A DNA stretch of 64,000 bases, taken from NCBI GenBank assembly GCA_003428585.1, contig QVQC01000029.1, forward strand, positions 1 to 64,000. Reading direction: 5' to 3'. The translations under genes and the position numbers were made by a program. This DNA is from Nioella halotolerans. GTDB taxonomy: Bacteria > Pseudomonadota > Alphaproteobacteria > Rhodobacterales > Rhodobacteraceae. Of the stretch, positions 21,676 to 30,236 are shown one piece after another; the stretch's first letter is position 1; every line of letters starts with the position of its first letter. Below the pieces are notes generated by a model that saw only the letters and a program-made list of their open reading frames with translations, was not told where the DNA came from and did no database searches.

Positions 21676-21811
21676 TGCCACCGCTCCTTTGCATTTGTCG
21701 GGCGGCAACCTAGGACAGGATGATGCCGGACGCCAGAGGCCAACGGGAATTGCCGAAAGTGCCTGTCTGCGCTAAGGGCCGACAACGCGCATTCGAACGG
21801 GAATACCCATC

Positions 21812-22666
21812 ATGGACACCTTGAACAGCTTTCTTCAAACCGAACTCGGCAACGGCACGACGATCGGGGATATCCTGACCTATGAATTCATAGCGGCCAT
21901 CGCGGGCAGCCTCGTCGGCGCCGTCGCGATCGTCGTCGCGACGTTCATCATCAGTGGCTGGCTCAAGCGCCGGATCGTCAATATTGCCCAGAAATACAAG
22001 GAGCTTGACGACACGCTCTTCATCTTCCTCGGCAATACCGCGCGCTACATCGTGTTGATCTTCGGGGCGCTCTTCGTGCTCAACACGTTCGGGGTGCAGA
22101 CAACCTCCTTCATCGCCGCCATCGGTGCCGCCGGCCTCGCCATTGGCCTCGCGCTGCAAGGGACGCTGTCGAACGTCGCCGCCGGTGTCATGATCATCCT
22201 GTTTCGCCCCGTGCGCCTTGGCGATTTCATCACTGTTTCGGGGGTATCGGGCACGGTGAAGGATATCTCGCTCAACACCACGGAACTGGCGACGCTGGAC
22301 AACGTGCAGGTGATCGTGCCGAACGCGAATGTCTGGGGCAGCGTGATCACCAACTACTCGGTCTATGACACGCGCCGGGCGGAATGGACCTTCGGCGTGT
22401 CCTACGGGTCCAACCTTGCCGAGGCGGAGCGCGTGATCCGCGATACGATCCTGTCCGATCCGCGCGCCCTGACCGATCCCGAACCCTTCATACAGGTCAA
22501 CAATCTCGGCGCCAGCTCCGTCGATTTCCTGGTGCGGGTCTGGTGCGCGTCGGGCGACAAGTTCGCCTTCGAGGCCGACATGAAACGCAAGGTGAAAGAG
22601 GCGCTGGACGCCGCGGGAATCGAGATTCCGTTCCCGACACAGACCATGATCCAGGTCGAGGGGTAG
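21812..22666 (+). CDS. Small-conductance mechanosensitive channel (MscS family)
   Basis: 284 aa. Three hydrophobic segments occupy about 20-150; TM3 holds the pore-lining pattern IGAAGLAIGLALQGTLSN with alternating Gly/Ala, followed by the beta domain entry AAGVMIILFRPVRLGDFITV, then PNANVWGSVITNYSVYDTRR. The C-terminal alpha/beta vestibule domain ends in IEIPFPTQTMIQVEG. Size matches E. coli MscS (286). It opens on membrane tension during hypo-osmotic shock. Monocistronic, tail-to-tail with sfsA. Confidence 0.95.
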   Translation: MDTLNSFLQTELGNGTTIGDILTYEFIAAIAGSLVGAVAIVVATFIISGWLKRRIVNIAQKYKELDDTLFIFLGNTARYIVLIFGALFVLNTFGVQTTSFIAAIGAAGLAIGLALQGTLSNVAAGVMIILFRPVRLGDFITVSGVSGTVKDISLNTTELATLDNVQVIVPNANVWGSVITNYSVYDTRRAEWTFGVSYGSNLAEAERVIRDTILSDPRALTDPEPFIQVNNLGASSVDFLVRVWCASGDKFAFEADMKRKVKEALDAAGIEIPFPTQTMIQVEG

Positions 22667-22673
22667 ACCCTGT

Positions 22674-23381
22674 TCAGGGGATTGCGACCCTGACCGGCCC
22701 GCCAAGCGCCACGCCTTCGGGGGTGATCCGGCAATCGAAACACAGCGTCTCGACCCCGGCCTGCCGCGCGGTCGCATGGGCCTGCGCGTAGGCCGGATCG
22801 ATATCGCTTGCCAATGTGAAGCGGTCGCAATCGGTGCGCTGCACGAGGTAGAACATCACCGCCCGCGCGCCTTGCCCGGCCATCGCGGCAAGCTCGCCCA
22901 GATGTTTCGCGCCGCGCGCCGTCTTGGCGTCGGGAAATTCCGCAAGGCCGGGCTGGCGCGACAGGGTGACGGATTTCACCTCGACATAGGCATCGGGCCG
23001 GCCGGGCGCGGTCAGCAGGAAGTCGATGCGGCTGCCCGCCCCGTATTTCACCTCCGGGCGCACCGTCTCATAGCCCTCCAGCCCCGCGACCTGTCCCGCC
23101 TCCAGCGCCAGCCGCAGCATCCGGTTGGGCAAGCCCGTATCGACACCGGTGAAATGGCCGGTCTCGTGATCGACCAGCCGCCAGCCGAAGCGCAGCTTCT
23201 TCTTCGCGTCGTCATTGGGTTCCAGCCAGACCTTGGTGCCCGGTTCCGCCAGCCCCGCCATGCTGCCCGGATTGGCGCAATGCGCCGTCACCTCGCGCCC
23301 GTCATCCAGCCGGCAATCCGCGAGGAACCGCTTGTAGCGACGGATCAGCCGGGCGGGGACGAGGGGGGTTTGAAAGCGCAT
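22674..23381 (-). CDS. sfsA: SfsA family DNA/RNA nuclease
   Basis: 235 aa with the SfsA pattern: PARLIRRYKRFLADCRLDDG, HCANPGSMAGLAEPGTKVWL, GSRIDFLLTA, AYVEVKSVTLS (catalytic E-V-K of the PD-(D/E)XK type), FPDAKTARGAKHLGEL and C-terminal PAYAQAHATARQAGVET. E. coli SfsA was named as sugar fermentation stimulation protein and the family is now regarded as nuclease-like. It is divergent from the cinA-like gene, 46 bases apart. Confidence 0.95.
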   Translation of the reverse strand: MRFQTPLVPARLIRRYKRFLADCRLDDGREVTAHCANPGSMAGLAEPGTKVWLEPNDDAKKKLRFGWRLVDHETGHFTGVDTGLPNRMLRLALEAGQVAGLEGYETVRPEVKYGAGSRIDFLLTAPGRPDAYVEVKSVTLSRQPGLAEFPDAKTARGAKHLGELAAMAGQGARAVMFYLVQRTDCDRFTLASDIDPAYAQAHATARQAGVETLCFDCRITPEGVALGGPVRVAIP

Positions 23382-23427
23382 GCCGCGCGCCTATACCTGA
23401 CGGGAAACCGAGGCAAGGACGACGCAT

Positions 23428-24156
23428 ATGACCAACCCCACTGCCGCCATGCTGGTGATCGGAGACGAGATCCTATCCGGCCGCACCCGCGACTCCAACA
23501 TGCATCACCTTGCCAAGGAACTGACATCGCATGGCATTGCGTTGGCCGAAGCGCGCGTCGTGCCCGATGATCGCGGCGTGATCATCACCGCCCTCCGGGC
23601 GCTTGCAACGGCGCATGCGCATGTCTTCACCTCCGGCGGGATCGGCCCCACCCATGACGACATCACCGCAGAGGCCGTCGCGGCGGCGTTCGACACCCCC
23701 ATATCGGTGCGCGACGATGCCCGCGCGATCCTTCAGGCGCATTACGATCGCTCGGGGCAGAACCTGAACGACGCCCGCCTGCGCATGGCTCGCATCCCCG
23801 ATGGCGCGACACTGATCGAGAACCCGATTTCCGCCGCGCCCGGTTTTACCCTGCGCAACGTGCACGTGATGGCCGGCGTGCCCGCGATCTTCGAGGCGAT
23901 GGTCGCCTCCGTGCTGCCCACGCTGACCGGTGGCGCGCCACTATTGTCGCAGACGCTGTGCGTGACGCGGGGCGAGGGCGACATTGCGGCGCCGCTGGGC
24001 GAGATCGCGGATCGCTTTCCCGACCTGTCCTTCGGCTCCTACCCGTTCTTCCGCGACGGGGTACAGGGCACCAACATCGTCGTGCGGGGCAGCGACGGCG
24101 CCCAGGTCGATGCCGCCATGACGGACCTGTCGAAACTGGTGTCGGACACCGCATGA
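23428..24156 (+). CDS. CinA-like competence/damage-inducible protein, MoCF domain only
   Basis: 242 aa with a molybdopterin-binding-type domain: AAMLVIGDEILSGRTRDSN, HVFTSGGIGPTHDDITAEAV and ENPISAAPGFTLRNVHVMAG VP-type segment. It has only the N-terminal COG1058 half of CinA; the C-terminal NMN deamidase (PncC) domain is absent, as is common in alphaproteobacteria, where pncC is a separate gene. Stop overlaps the start of the GNAT gene (ATGA), so they are co-translated. Confidence 0.88.
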   Translation: MTNPTAAMLVIGDEILSGRTRDSNMHHLAKELTSHGIALAEARVVPDDRGVIITALRALATAHAHVFTSGGIGPTHDDITAEAVAAAFDTPISVRDDARAILQAHYDRSGQNLNDARLRMARIPDGATLIENPISAAPGFTLRNVHVMAGVPAIFEAMVASVLPTLTGGAPLLSQTLCVTRGEGDIAAPLGEIADRFPDLSFGSYPFFRDGVQGTNIVVRGSDGAQVDAAMTDLSKLVSDTA

Positions 24157-24872
24157 CCGACCCTGTTTCGGGGCTTTTCGACAGGATCGAGGCGACATGG
24201 CCCGCCGCTGCCTGTCACGGAGTCGGACCATGGACACTGCGCGAGGGGCGGGGCGGCGGCAAGCGTGTCTCGTCGGTGACGGCCAAGCCCGGATGGCACC
24301 CCGACGATATCGAGCAGGCGGAGGAGGCCTGCCGTAGCCTTGGGCAAATGCCCCTCTTCCAGATCAAGCCCGAAGAGGCTTTGTTGGACAAAGTTCTGGC
24401 AGATCGCGGATACCGGAAAATCGACCCGGTCGATGTGCTCTCGGGCCCGGTCGCACCCCTCACCGCCGACCTGCCGCGCCTTGCGGCGCTTCCCTGCTGG
24501 CCGCCTCTTGCCGTTCAGGCGGAAATCTGGGCCGCGGGCGGTATCGGCCCGGCGCGGCTTGCGGTGATGGACCGCGCGGCAGAGCCGAAAACGGCTCTTC
24601 TGGGTCGGCATGACGACCGGCCGGTCGCCACCGCTTTCGTCTCTATCGCGGGGAAAACGGCCGTGCTGCACGCGTTGGAAGTATCGCGTGAGGCGCGCCG
24701 CAAGAGCGTTGGCCGCACCATGATGCAAGCGGCGGCCAATTGGGCCGCGCGCCACGATGCGCGGGATCTTGCCGTTCTGGTTGTCAGCGACAACAAGGCG
24801 GCGCAAACTCTCTATGCCGGCCTCAAAATGCGGCCGGTGGGGCATTATCATTACCGCACATGGAAGGGCTGA
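24153..24872 (+). CDS. GNAT family N-acetyltransferase
   Basis: 239 aa, ATG 24153 overlapping the preceding stop. The C-terminal GNAT fold is evident: ATAFVSIAGKTAVLHALEV, SREARRKSVGRTMMQAAANW (acetyl-CoA loop R-R-x-x-x-G) and VLVVSDNKAAQTLYAGLKM. The N-terminal 110 residues are less conserved. The substrate cannot be told. It is the middle gene of a tight + strand run (cinA-like, GNAT, CMD protein, OmpA protein). Confidence 0.85.
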   Translation: MTDPVSGLFDRIEATWPAAACHGVGPWTLREGRGGGKRVSSVTAKPGWHPDDIEQAEEACRSLGQMPLFQIKPEEALLDKVLADRGYRKIDPVDVLSGPVAPLTADLPRLAALPCWPPLAVQAEIWAAGGIGPARLAVMDRAAEPKTALLGRHDDRPVATAFVSIAGKTAVLHALEVSREARRKSVGRTMMQAAANWAARHDARDLAVLVVSDNKAAQTLYAGLKMRPVGHYHYRTWKG

Positions 24873-24875
24873 GCC

Positions 24876-25451
24876 GTGGCAAAACCGAACCCGAACGCAA
24901 CCGCGCTGGACCTGCCGCCGCTGGACCCGCTTCCGGAGGCGACGCAGAAATACTTCGACATCTGCGACGAAAAGCTGGGGATGATCCCCAACGTTCTGGC
25001 CGCCTATGCCTTCGATGCGGACAAGCTGAACGCCTTTACCGCGATGTATAATGACGTGATGCTGGGCGACAGCAACCTGAGCAAGCTGGAGCGCGAAATG
25101 ATCGCCGTCGCGGTCTCTGCCGTGAACCGCTGCTTTTATTGCCTCACCGCGCATGGGCAGGCGGTGCGCGCGCTGTCGGGCGACCCGAAGCTGGGCGAGA
25201 TGCTGGTGATGAACTACCGCGTGGCCGATCTTGACCCGCGCCAGCGGGCGATGCTGGATTTCGCGGTGAAGATGACGGAGGCAAGCCACCGGATCGAGGA
25301 GGCTGACAGGCAGGCGCTGCGCGATCTCGGCTTCACCGACCGCGATATCTGGGACATCGCCGCCGTCGCCGGGTTCTTCAACATGACCAACCGCATGGCT
25401 TCCGCCACCGATATGCGGCCCAATGACGACTACCACGCGCTGAACCGGTGA
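24876..25451 (+). CDS. Carboxymuconolactone decarboxylase-like peroxidase-related protein
   Basis: 191 aa from GTG 24876, four bases after the GNAT stop. AhpD/CMD fold with the redox motif CFYCLTAHG (C-x-x-C-x3-H) around residues 88-95 preceded by KLEREMIAVAVSAVNR. Family members act as alkylhydroperoxidases or related enzymes. C-terminal WDIAAVAGFFNMTNRMA is typical of the uncharacterised peroxidase-related subgroup. The stop overlaps the following OmpA gene start by 4 bases. Confidence 0.88.
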   Translation: MAKPNPNATALDLPPLDPLPEATQKYFDICDEKLGMIPNVLAAYAFDADKLNAFTAMYNDVMLGDSNLSKLEREMIAVAVSAVNRCFYCLTAHGQAVRALSGDPKLGEMLVMNYRVADLDPRQRAMLDFAVKMTEASHRIEEADRQALRDLGFTDRDIWDIAAVAGFFNMTNRMASATDMRPNDDYHALNR

Positions 25452-26377
25452 TCCGCGCAGCGATCATATCGCTTGCGGTCGGCCTTGTCGCGCTGCCCGC
25501 CACCGCACTGGACGTGGCCCTTCCCGCCACCGCGGAACTTGTCCACGAGGAAACCGAGGGCGCGACCTATTACAGCCTGCCGGTCAGCCCGTGGCTTGCC
25601 ACACGGGCCGAGATGCACACGGCCGAAGGCGCGCTGGCCCGCCATGTCTGGCAAGTGGCGGATCACGATGGCAATTCGGCGCAGCTTATGGCGCCTTTGC
25701 GCGCGCAGCTTGAGGATCAGGGCTACGAGATCCTCTTCGCCTGTGATGCGACCCTCTGCGGCGGATTCGACTTCCGCTTTGCCATGGATGTGACGCCGGA
25801 ACCGGCGATGCATGTCGACCTTGGCGATTTCTCCTACCTCGTGGCGCGGCTGGAGATCGAGGAGGGCATGGAACATATCGGCCTTCTCACCTCTCGGGGC
25901 GGGGCGCGCGGCTATATCCACATGGTCCGCATCAGCCCGGCACGGATGGCCCCGGTTGGCGTCGCGTTGTCCACCCGGTCACCCGATGGCACGGAGATCG
26001 GCACCTTGCGCGCACGCCTTGCAGCCGATGGCGCCGCGACGCTTGCCGATCTCAGCTTCGCCACCGGGTCCTCCACGTTGACCGAGGGCCAGTACCCGTC
26101 GCTCACCGATCTTGCCGCTTTTCTTGCCGACAACCCCGAGACGCGCGTTGTCCTTGTCGGCCATACCGATGCCGAGGGGGCGCTCGATGGCAATATTTCG
26201 CTCAGCCGGGACCGGGCGGAGACGGTGCGGCGCTACCTGATCGACCGGCTTGGCACCGACCCGGCGCAGCTTCAGGCCGAAGGTGTCGGTTACCTCGCCC
26301 CGCGCGCCTCGAATGCCAACATCCAGGGACGCCAGCAAAACAGGCGGGTCGAGGTGGTGATCACCGCGACCCGCTAA
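25448..26377 (+). CDS. OmpA family outer-membrane/periplasmic protein
   Basis: 309 aa, GTG 25448 overlapping the CMD gene. A signal peptide (IRAAIISLAVGLVALPATALD) is followed by a DUF4892-like or unknown N-domain (about 25-190) and a C-terminal OmpA domain: LSFATGSSTLTEGQYPSLTD, RVVLVGHTDAEGALDGNISL, RDRAETVRRYLIDRLG, GVGYLAPRASNANIQGRQQN. It probably tethers to peptidoglycan. The N-domain contains one CDATLCGG pair that may form a disulfide. Confidence 0.85.
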   Translation: MIRAAIISLAVGLVALPATALDVALPATAELVHEETEGATYYSLPVSPWLATRAEMHTAEGALARHVWQVADHDGNSAQLMAPLRAQLEDQGYEILFACDATLCGGFDFRFAMDVTPEPAMHVDLGDFSYLVARLEIEEGMEHIGLLTSRGGARGYIHMVRISPARMAPVGVALSTRSPDGTEIGTLRARLAADGAATLADLSFATGSSTLTEGQYPSLTDLAAFLADNPETRVVLVGHTDAEGALDGNISLSRDRAETVRRYLIDRLGTDPAQLQAEGVGYLAPRASNANIQGRQQNRRVEVVITATR

Positions 26378-26428
26378 GGTGCCCCGCCGGGCGGCGACGG
26401 GGTGGCATGAAGCGCGAATTGTCTGGTG

Positions 26429-27334
26429 TTACCAGTCGTTCGGCCCGGTATCGCGGAACTTTTCGACGAGGAAGTCGATGAAGGCGCGCACCTTGGGCTG
26501 CGTGTAGCGCCCCGGCGGGTAGATCGCGTAGATACCCTGCGTTTCCATCGGCAAATCCGGGATCGCGTCCTCAAGCAGGCCCTTCCGCAAGGGTTCCGCG
26601 TAAAGAAAGCTCGGCAGGTAGGCGATGCCAAGCCCGCCGATCGCGGCATTCAGCAGCGACTGCCCGTCATTCACCGTCAGCGACCCGGCGGTGCGCACCT
26701 GTCGTTGTTCGCCCGAAGGCGCGGTGATCTTCCACACATTGCCCGACGCCTGGTTGGAATAGTGCAACAACTTGTGATCGTTGAGATCGTCGATGCGCTG
26801 CGGACGGCCATGCTGCTGGAAATAGTCCGGGCTGGCGATCATGCGCTTGTTGGTCTCGGTCAGCTTGCGCGCCCGAAGCGAGCTGTCCTCCAGTTCACCC
26901 ACCCGGATCGCCATGTCGAAGCCTTCCGAGATCAGCTCCACATACCGGTTGTTGAGCACCATGTTGACGGTGATCTCAGGGTAGGAGTGCAGGAAATCGC
27001 CAAGGATGGGCGAGAGGTGATTGACCCCGAAATCCGTCGCCACCGACACCCGCAGCATGCCCGAAGGCGCCGATTGCATCGCGGTGACCAGAGCATCGGC
27101 CTCGCCGGCATCGTTCAGAACGCGGCGGGCCCGGTCGTAGTAGGCGAGCCCGATCTCGGTCGGGCTCACCCGCCGCGTGGTCCGGTTGAGCAATCGCGCC
27201 CCAAGCCGGGTTTCAAGGCTGGATACGTGTTTCGAAACGGCGGATTTCGAAATCCCCATCTTCTTGGCCGCGTCCGTGAACCCCCCTTGGTCCACGACCG
27301 TGGCAAAGGCCTCCATTTCCGTCAGACGGTCCAT
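26429..27334 (-). CDS. LysR family transcriptional regulator
   Basis: 301 aa. The N-terminal winged helix reads AFATVVDQGGFTDAAKKMGI then SKSAVSKHVSSLETRLGARL, the LysR DNA-binding signature; the rest is the substrate-binding domain. It belongs to the subgroup with NRTTRRVSPTEIG. No divergent partner gene is close (next + gene is pyrF, 500 bases away), so its target is unknown. Confidence 0.93.
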   Translation of the reverse strand: MDRLTEMEAFATVVDQGGFTDAAKKMGISKSAVSKHVSSLETRLGARLLNRTTRRVSPTEIGLAYYDRARRVLNDAGEADALVTAMQSAPSGMLRVSVATDFGVNHLSPILGDFLHSYPEITVNMVLNNRYVELISEGFDMAIRVGELEDSSLRARKLTETNKRMIASPDYFQQHGRPQRIDDLNDHKLLHYSNQASGNVWKITAPSGEQRQVRTAGSLTVNDGQSLLNAAIGGLGIAYLPSFLYAEPLRKGLLEDAIPDLPMETQGIYAIYPPGRYTQPKVRAFIDFLVEKFRDTGPNDW

Positions 27335-27833
27335 CGGGTCACCTGTGTGCTCTCTTTCATGTCAGCCGAAGGTATCGTTTCCAAATGCGGCGCCATTGCG
27401 GAGCAGGGCAGGCCAAAGCCGGGTAATACAAGGGATCGTTAATGGCACGGAAACCGGCCCGCCGCTCGCGTCCTGTCAACCCGAGCCAATCCGCGACCGC
27501 ATGTCGCCCCTGCCGATGAGGCATGGCGCACAAGCGCGGATCGGCGCGCAACGCGCGGCGAAACCTATTGATGCTAAGAATGAACCTATCGCGCCGCCGC
27601 CGCAACCCATGATCACGAAAGCGCGGGTCCATCCCCGTCCCGCCCTCGTGCACGAGCGCCGCCACGCGTCCCTCCCCGGCTGCGCTTCAGACAGGCAGAC
27701 CCCTCGTCCCTCAAGGTCGCCTGCTGCCCGGCCCGGTCGCCCGTCCCGCGACCGGGCCGTTTTTCGCTGCCCCATGGACAGCGGCCACCCGCCCCCCTAA
27801 AGCAAAACCAGCCACCCACGGAAAGGATCCCGC
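27335..27833. other. 500-base gap between LysR gene and pyrF; candidate + strand small RNA
   Basis: No convincing protein gene on either strand. The gap ends with a perfect + strand terminator at 27730-27763, although no + strand gene lies upstream for about a kilobase. An AT-richer patch at 27565-27590 (attgatgctaagaatgaacc) could hold a promoter. RNase P, tmRNA and SRP RNA signature sequences were looked for and not seen. Confidence 0.5.
27730..27763 (+). terminator. Strong Rho-independent terminator without an upstream CDS
   Basis: An 11-bp perfect stem (27730-27740 GGCCCGGTCGC with 27748-27758) and 7-base loop precede G and five T on the + strand. On the minus strand no T-tract follows, so it is directional. 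Confidence 0.85.
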
Positions 27834-28529
27834 ATGACCGACGATCGCCTTATCGCCGCGCTCGACTTGCCCAATGCCGTTGCCGGGCTGGAAATGGCCG
27901 ACAGGCTCGGCGATAGCGTGACGTTCTACAAGATCGGGCTGGGCATGCTGACAGGCGGCGGTCTGGCGCTTGCCAATGAACTCAAGCAAGAACACGGCAA
28001 GCGCATTTTCCTCGACATGAAGCTTTTCGATATCGGCGCCACGATCGAGGCGGCGGTGCGCGGACTTGCCGGGTTCGATCTCGATTTCCTGACCGTGCAC
28101 GGTGACCCCCACGTTGTGCGCGCCGCCAAGGAAGGCGCCGCCGGGACGGGCCTCAAGATCCTCGCCGTGACGATCCTGACCTCGCTCGACCGCGATGACC
28201 TCGATGCCGACCTGATCAAACCCGGCGCGATGCCCGATCTCGTCACCGAACGCGCCGCCCGGGCCTTCGCCGCCGGGGCCGATGGCGTCATCGCCTCCCC
28301 GCAGGAGGCGGCGCTGATCCGTGCCCTGCCCGAGGCCGCGGGCCGGCTGATCGTGACGCCGGGGGTGCGGCCGGCCGGGGCGGCCCCCGCCGACCAGAAG
28401 CGGATCGCGACCCCGGCGCAGGCGCTCGCCGACGGGGCCGACCACATAGTCGTCGGGCGCCCGATCTGGCAGGCCGCCGACCCGCGCGCCGCGGCAGAGG
28501 CGATATGCGACGAGATTCGGCGGATCTGA
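27834..28529 (+). CDS. pyrF: Orotidine 5'-phosphate decarboxylase
   Basis: 231 aa from ATG 27834 behind GGAAAGG. Family signature: AALDLPNAVAGLEMADRLG, FLDMKLFDIGATIEAAV (catalytic K-D of the DxKxxD array, here DMKLFDIG) and C-terminal VTPGVRPAGAAPADQKRIAT and DHIVVGRPIW for phosphate binding. It makes UMP in pyrimidine synthesis. Normal length; monocistronic as far as can be seen. Confidence 0.96.
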   Translation: MTDDRLIAALDLPNAVAGLEMADRLGDSVTFYKIGLGMLTGGGLALANELKQEHGKRIFLDMKLFDIGATIEAAVRGLAGFDLDFLTVHGDPHVVRAAKEGAAGTGLKILAVTILTSLDRDDLDADLIKPGAMPDLVTERAARAFAAGADGVIASPQEAALIRALPEAAGRLIVTPGVRPAGAAPADQKRIATPAQALADGADHIVVGRPIWQAADPRAAAEAICDEIRRI

Positions 28530-28809
28530 ATGCCGCCGTGCATCGGCGGGCCACGGTGCCCGCGGCCCTATCGGCGCGGCGACATCCCTCACCCCGCCTT
28601 AACGAAATCTTCGGATTTCCATGCTTGACTATCGCCCAAGCGCTTGCCGGGTGACGCCGGTATCCGGATCAAGACGAGGGGACTTTCGGGCCTTGCCGAA
28701 GACAGCCCTTTGATCGGGCCAAGGCAAGGCGATCACGCCCGATCTTCGCGCCCCGCCTCGCTGCGGCGCCGCAGTCCTTGCGCATGTCGACCCGCCAGAG
28801 TTACCGGGC
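28530..28809. other. Gap between pyrF and moaE with a UUCG hairpin
   Basis: No gene seen. At 28604-28619 GAAATC-TTCG-GATTTC makes a perfect 6-bp stem with a stable UUCG tetraloop; no T-tract follows, but it may end pyrF transcripts. A TTGACT (28624-28629) could be a -35 box. Nothing else recognisable. Confidence 0.4.
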
Positions 28810-29268
28810 CTATCCCCCCGATGACCAACGCGACAGGGCCTCCTCGTCTTCGTCGCGGGCCGCGACCCATGCCGCGCCGTCGGCGGTGAATTCCTTCTTC
28901 CAGAACGGCGCACGGGATTTCAGGTAATCCATCAGGAACTCCGCCGCCGCGAAGGCATCGCCCCGGTGGCGCGCGGCCGTGGCGACCATCATGATGGTCT
29001 CGCCCTGCCCCATACGCCCGTAGCGATGCAGGATGAAGGCATCTTTCAATGACCACCGCGCCATCGCCTGCCCGGCGATTCCCGACAGGGCCTTTTCCGT
29101 CATGCCGGGGAAATGCTCGATCTCCATCGCCTGCAAGCCGCCCCCCGCAACGTCGCGCACGATGCCGCAGAAACTGACCACCGCCCCGGCATTCTCCTGC
29201 CGCGCGGCAAAGCGGTTGAGGCGCTCCCCCATGTCGAACGGCTCGGCCTGAACCACGATCCCGGGCAT
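28810..29268 (-). CDS. moaE: Molybdopterin synthase catalytic subunit MoaE
   Basis: 152 aa. MoaE motifs: GAVVSFCGIVRDVAGGGLQA, EIEHFPGMTEKAL, LHRYGRMGQGETIMMVATAA, RHRGDAFAAAEFLMDYLKSR and FWKKEF with the catalytic lysines. It transfers sulfur from MoaD thiocarboxylate to precursor Z, making molybdopterin. One base separates it from moaD upstream. Confidence 0.96.
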   Translation of the reverse strand: MPGIVVQAEPFDMGERLNRFAARQENAGAVVSFCGIVRDVAGGGLQAMEIEHFPGMTEKALSGIAGQAMARWSLKDAFILHRYGRMGQGETIMMVATAARHRGDAFAAAEFLMDYLKSRAPFWKKEFTADGAAWVAARDEDEEALSRWSSGG

Positions 29269-29269
29269 C

Positions 29270-29518
29270 TCAGCCCCCGGTCATCGGCGGGAAGAACGCC
29301 ACTTCCCTGGCCCCCGCGATCGGGGTGTCCGGCCCGGCCAGTTCCTGATCGACGGCGGCGCGGATCGCGCCGGGATCGGAGAACGCGAAGGCATGCCCCT
29401 CGCCCCGGCCTTTCAATTCCTCGATCAGCGCGCCGACGGTCGCGGCCTCGGTCTCGACCGTCTCGTGGCCCGTGCCGACCCGCTCCCGGACCCATGCGAA
29501 ATAGCGCAGCTCAATCAT
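29270..29518 (-). CDS. moaD: Molybdopterin synthase sulfur-carrier subunit MoaD
   Basis: 82 aa beta-grasp protein ending in the required Gly-Gly (FFPPMTGG) that is thiocarboxylated. ELRYFAWVRERVG at the start matches MoaD. It overlaps pgsA by 8 bases upstream and precedes moaE directly, forming a pgsA-moaD-moaE unit downstream of uvrC. Confidence 0.93.
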   Translation of the reverse strand: MIELRYFAWVRERVGTGHETVETEAATVGALIEELKGRGEGHAFAFSDPGAIRAAVDQELAGPDTPIAGAREVAFFPPMTGG

Positions 29519-30182
29519 GGCGATCCTCTCTCAGATGCGGCATCGCCTTCACAAGGTAATCGACCCCGGTCGCCACGGTCAACGCGGCGGCGAGCCACAG
29601 CAGGACCAGCCCGCCGAAATAGGCCCGGTTGGCCCACCCGCTGAGCGCGACAAGGTTGAACTCGTCCGCGATCTCGCCGGCGAAGACCTGCGCCACGATG
29701 TCGGGCGACATGCCAAGGCTGTTCATCACGAAATGATGTTCGAACACGCCGTAGGAAAACAGCACCGCGATCGCCACCATCTGCACCGTCGTCTTCCACT
29801 TGGCCAGCACCGTCACCTTCAGCGTGCCCGCCGTGTCGCCGAGGAATTCGCGCAGGCCGGAGACGAAGACCTCGCGGAACAGGATCGCGGCGACCGGCAG
29901 GATCAGCAGCGTCTGGAAGCCGAACAGCCCCATCAGCGTGGCCAGCGCGATCACCACCATCGCCTTGTCGGCAATCGGGTCGAGCATGGCGCCGAACCGG
30001 CTGCCCTGTTTCCACAACCGCGCAAGGTAGCCGTCCAGCCAGTCGGTGATCGCCGCGGTCACGAACAGGATCAGCGCCACCCAGTCGGCATAGGGCCGCG
30101 GCAGGATCAGGAAGATGATCGCGACGCCGGGCGCCGCGATCAGCCGCATCAGGGTCAGGATATTGGGCAGGGTCCATTGCAT
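29511..30182 (-). CDS. pgsA: CDP-diacylglycerol-glycerol-3-phosphate 3-phosphatidyltransferase
   Basis: 223 aa membrane protein with the CDP-alcohol phosphotransferase motif D-G-x2-A-R-x8-G-x3-D-x3-D seen as DWLDGYLARLWKQGSRFGAM followed by LDPIADK. MQWTLPNILTLMRLIAAPG is the typical N-terminus. It makes phosphatidylglycerol phosphate in the inner membrane. It is 54 bases after uvrC, the common uvrC-pgsA order in proteobacteria. Confidence 0.96.
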   Translation of the reverse strand: MQWTLPNILTLMRLIAAPGVAIIFLILPRPYADWVALILFVTAAITDWLDGYLARLWKQGSRFGAMLDPIADKAMVVIALATLMGLFGFQTLLILPVAAILFREVFVSGLREFLGDTAGTLKVTVLAKWKTTVQMVAIAVLFSYGVFEHHFVMNSLGMSPDIVAQVFAGEIADEFNLVALSGWANRAYFGGLVLLWLAAALTVATGVDYLVKAMPHLREDRHD

Positions 30183-30236
30183 GGGGGTTGCATAGCGCGC
30201 CTGCCTCGCACGGGCCAGCCCCGGCGCACCGCGCGG

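Noticed and set aside
27335..27729. RNase P RNA, SRP RNA or tmRNA in the LysR-pyrF gap
   Set aside because: Signature sequences of these RNAs are absent.
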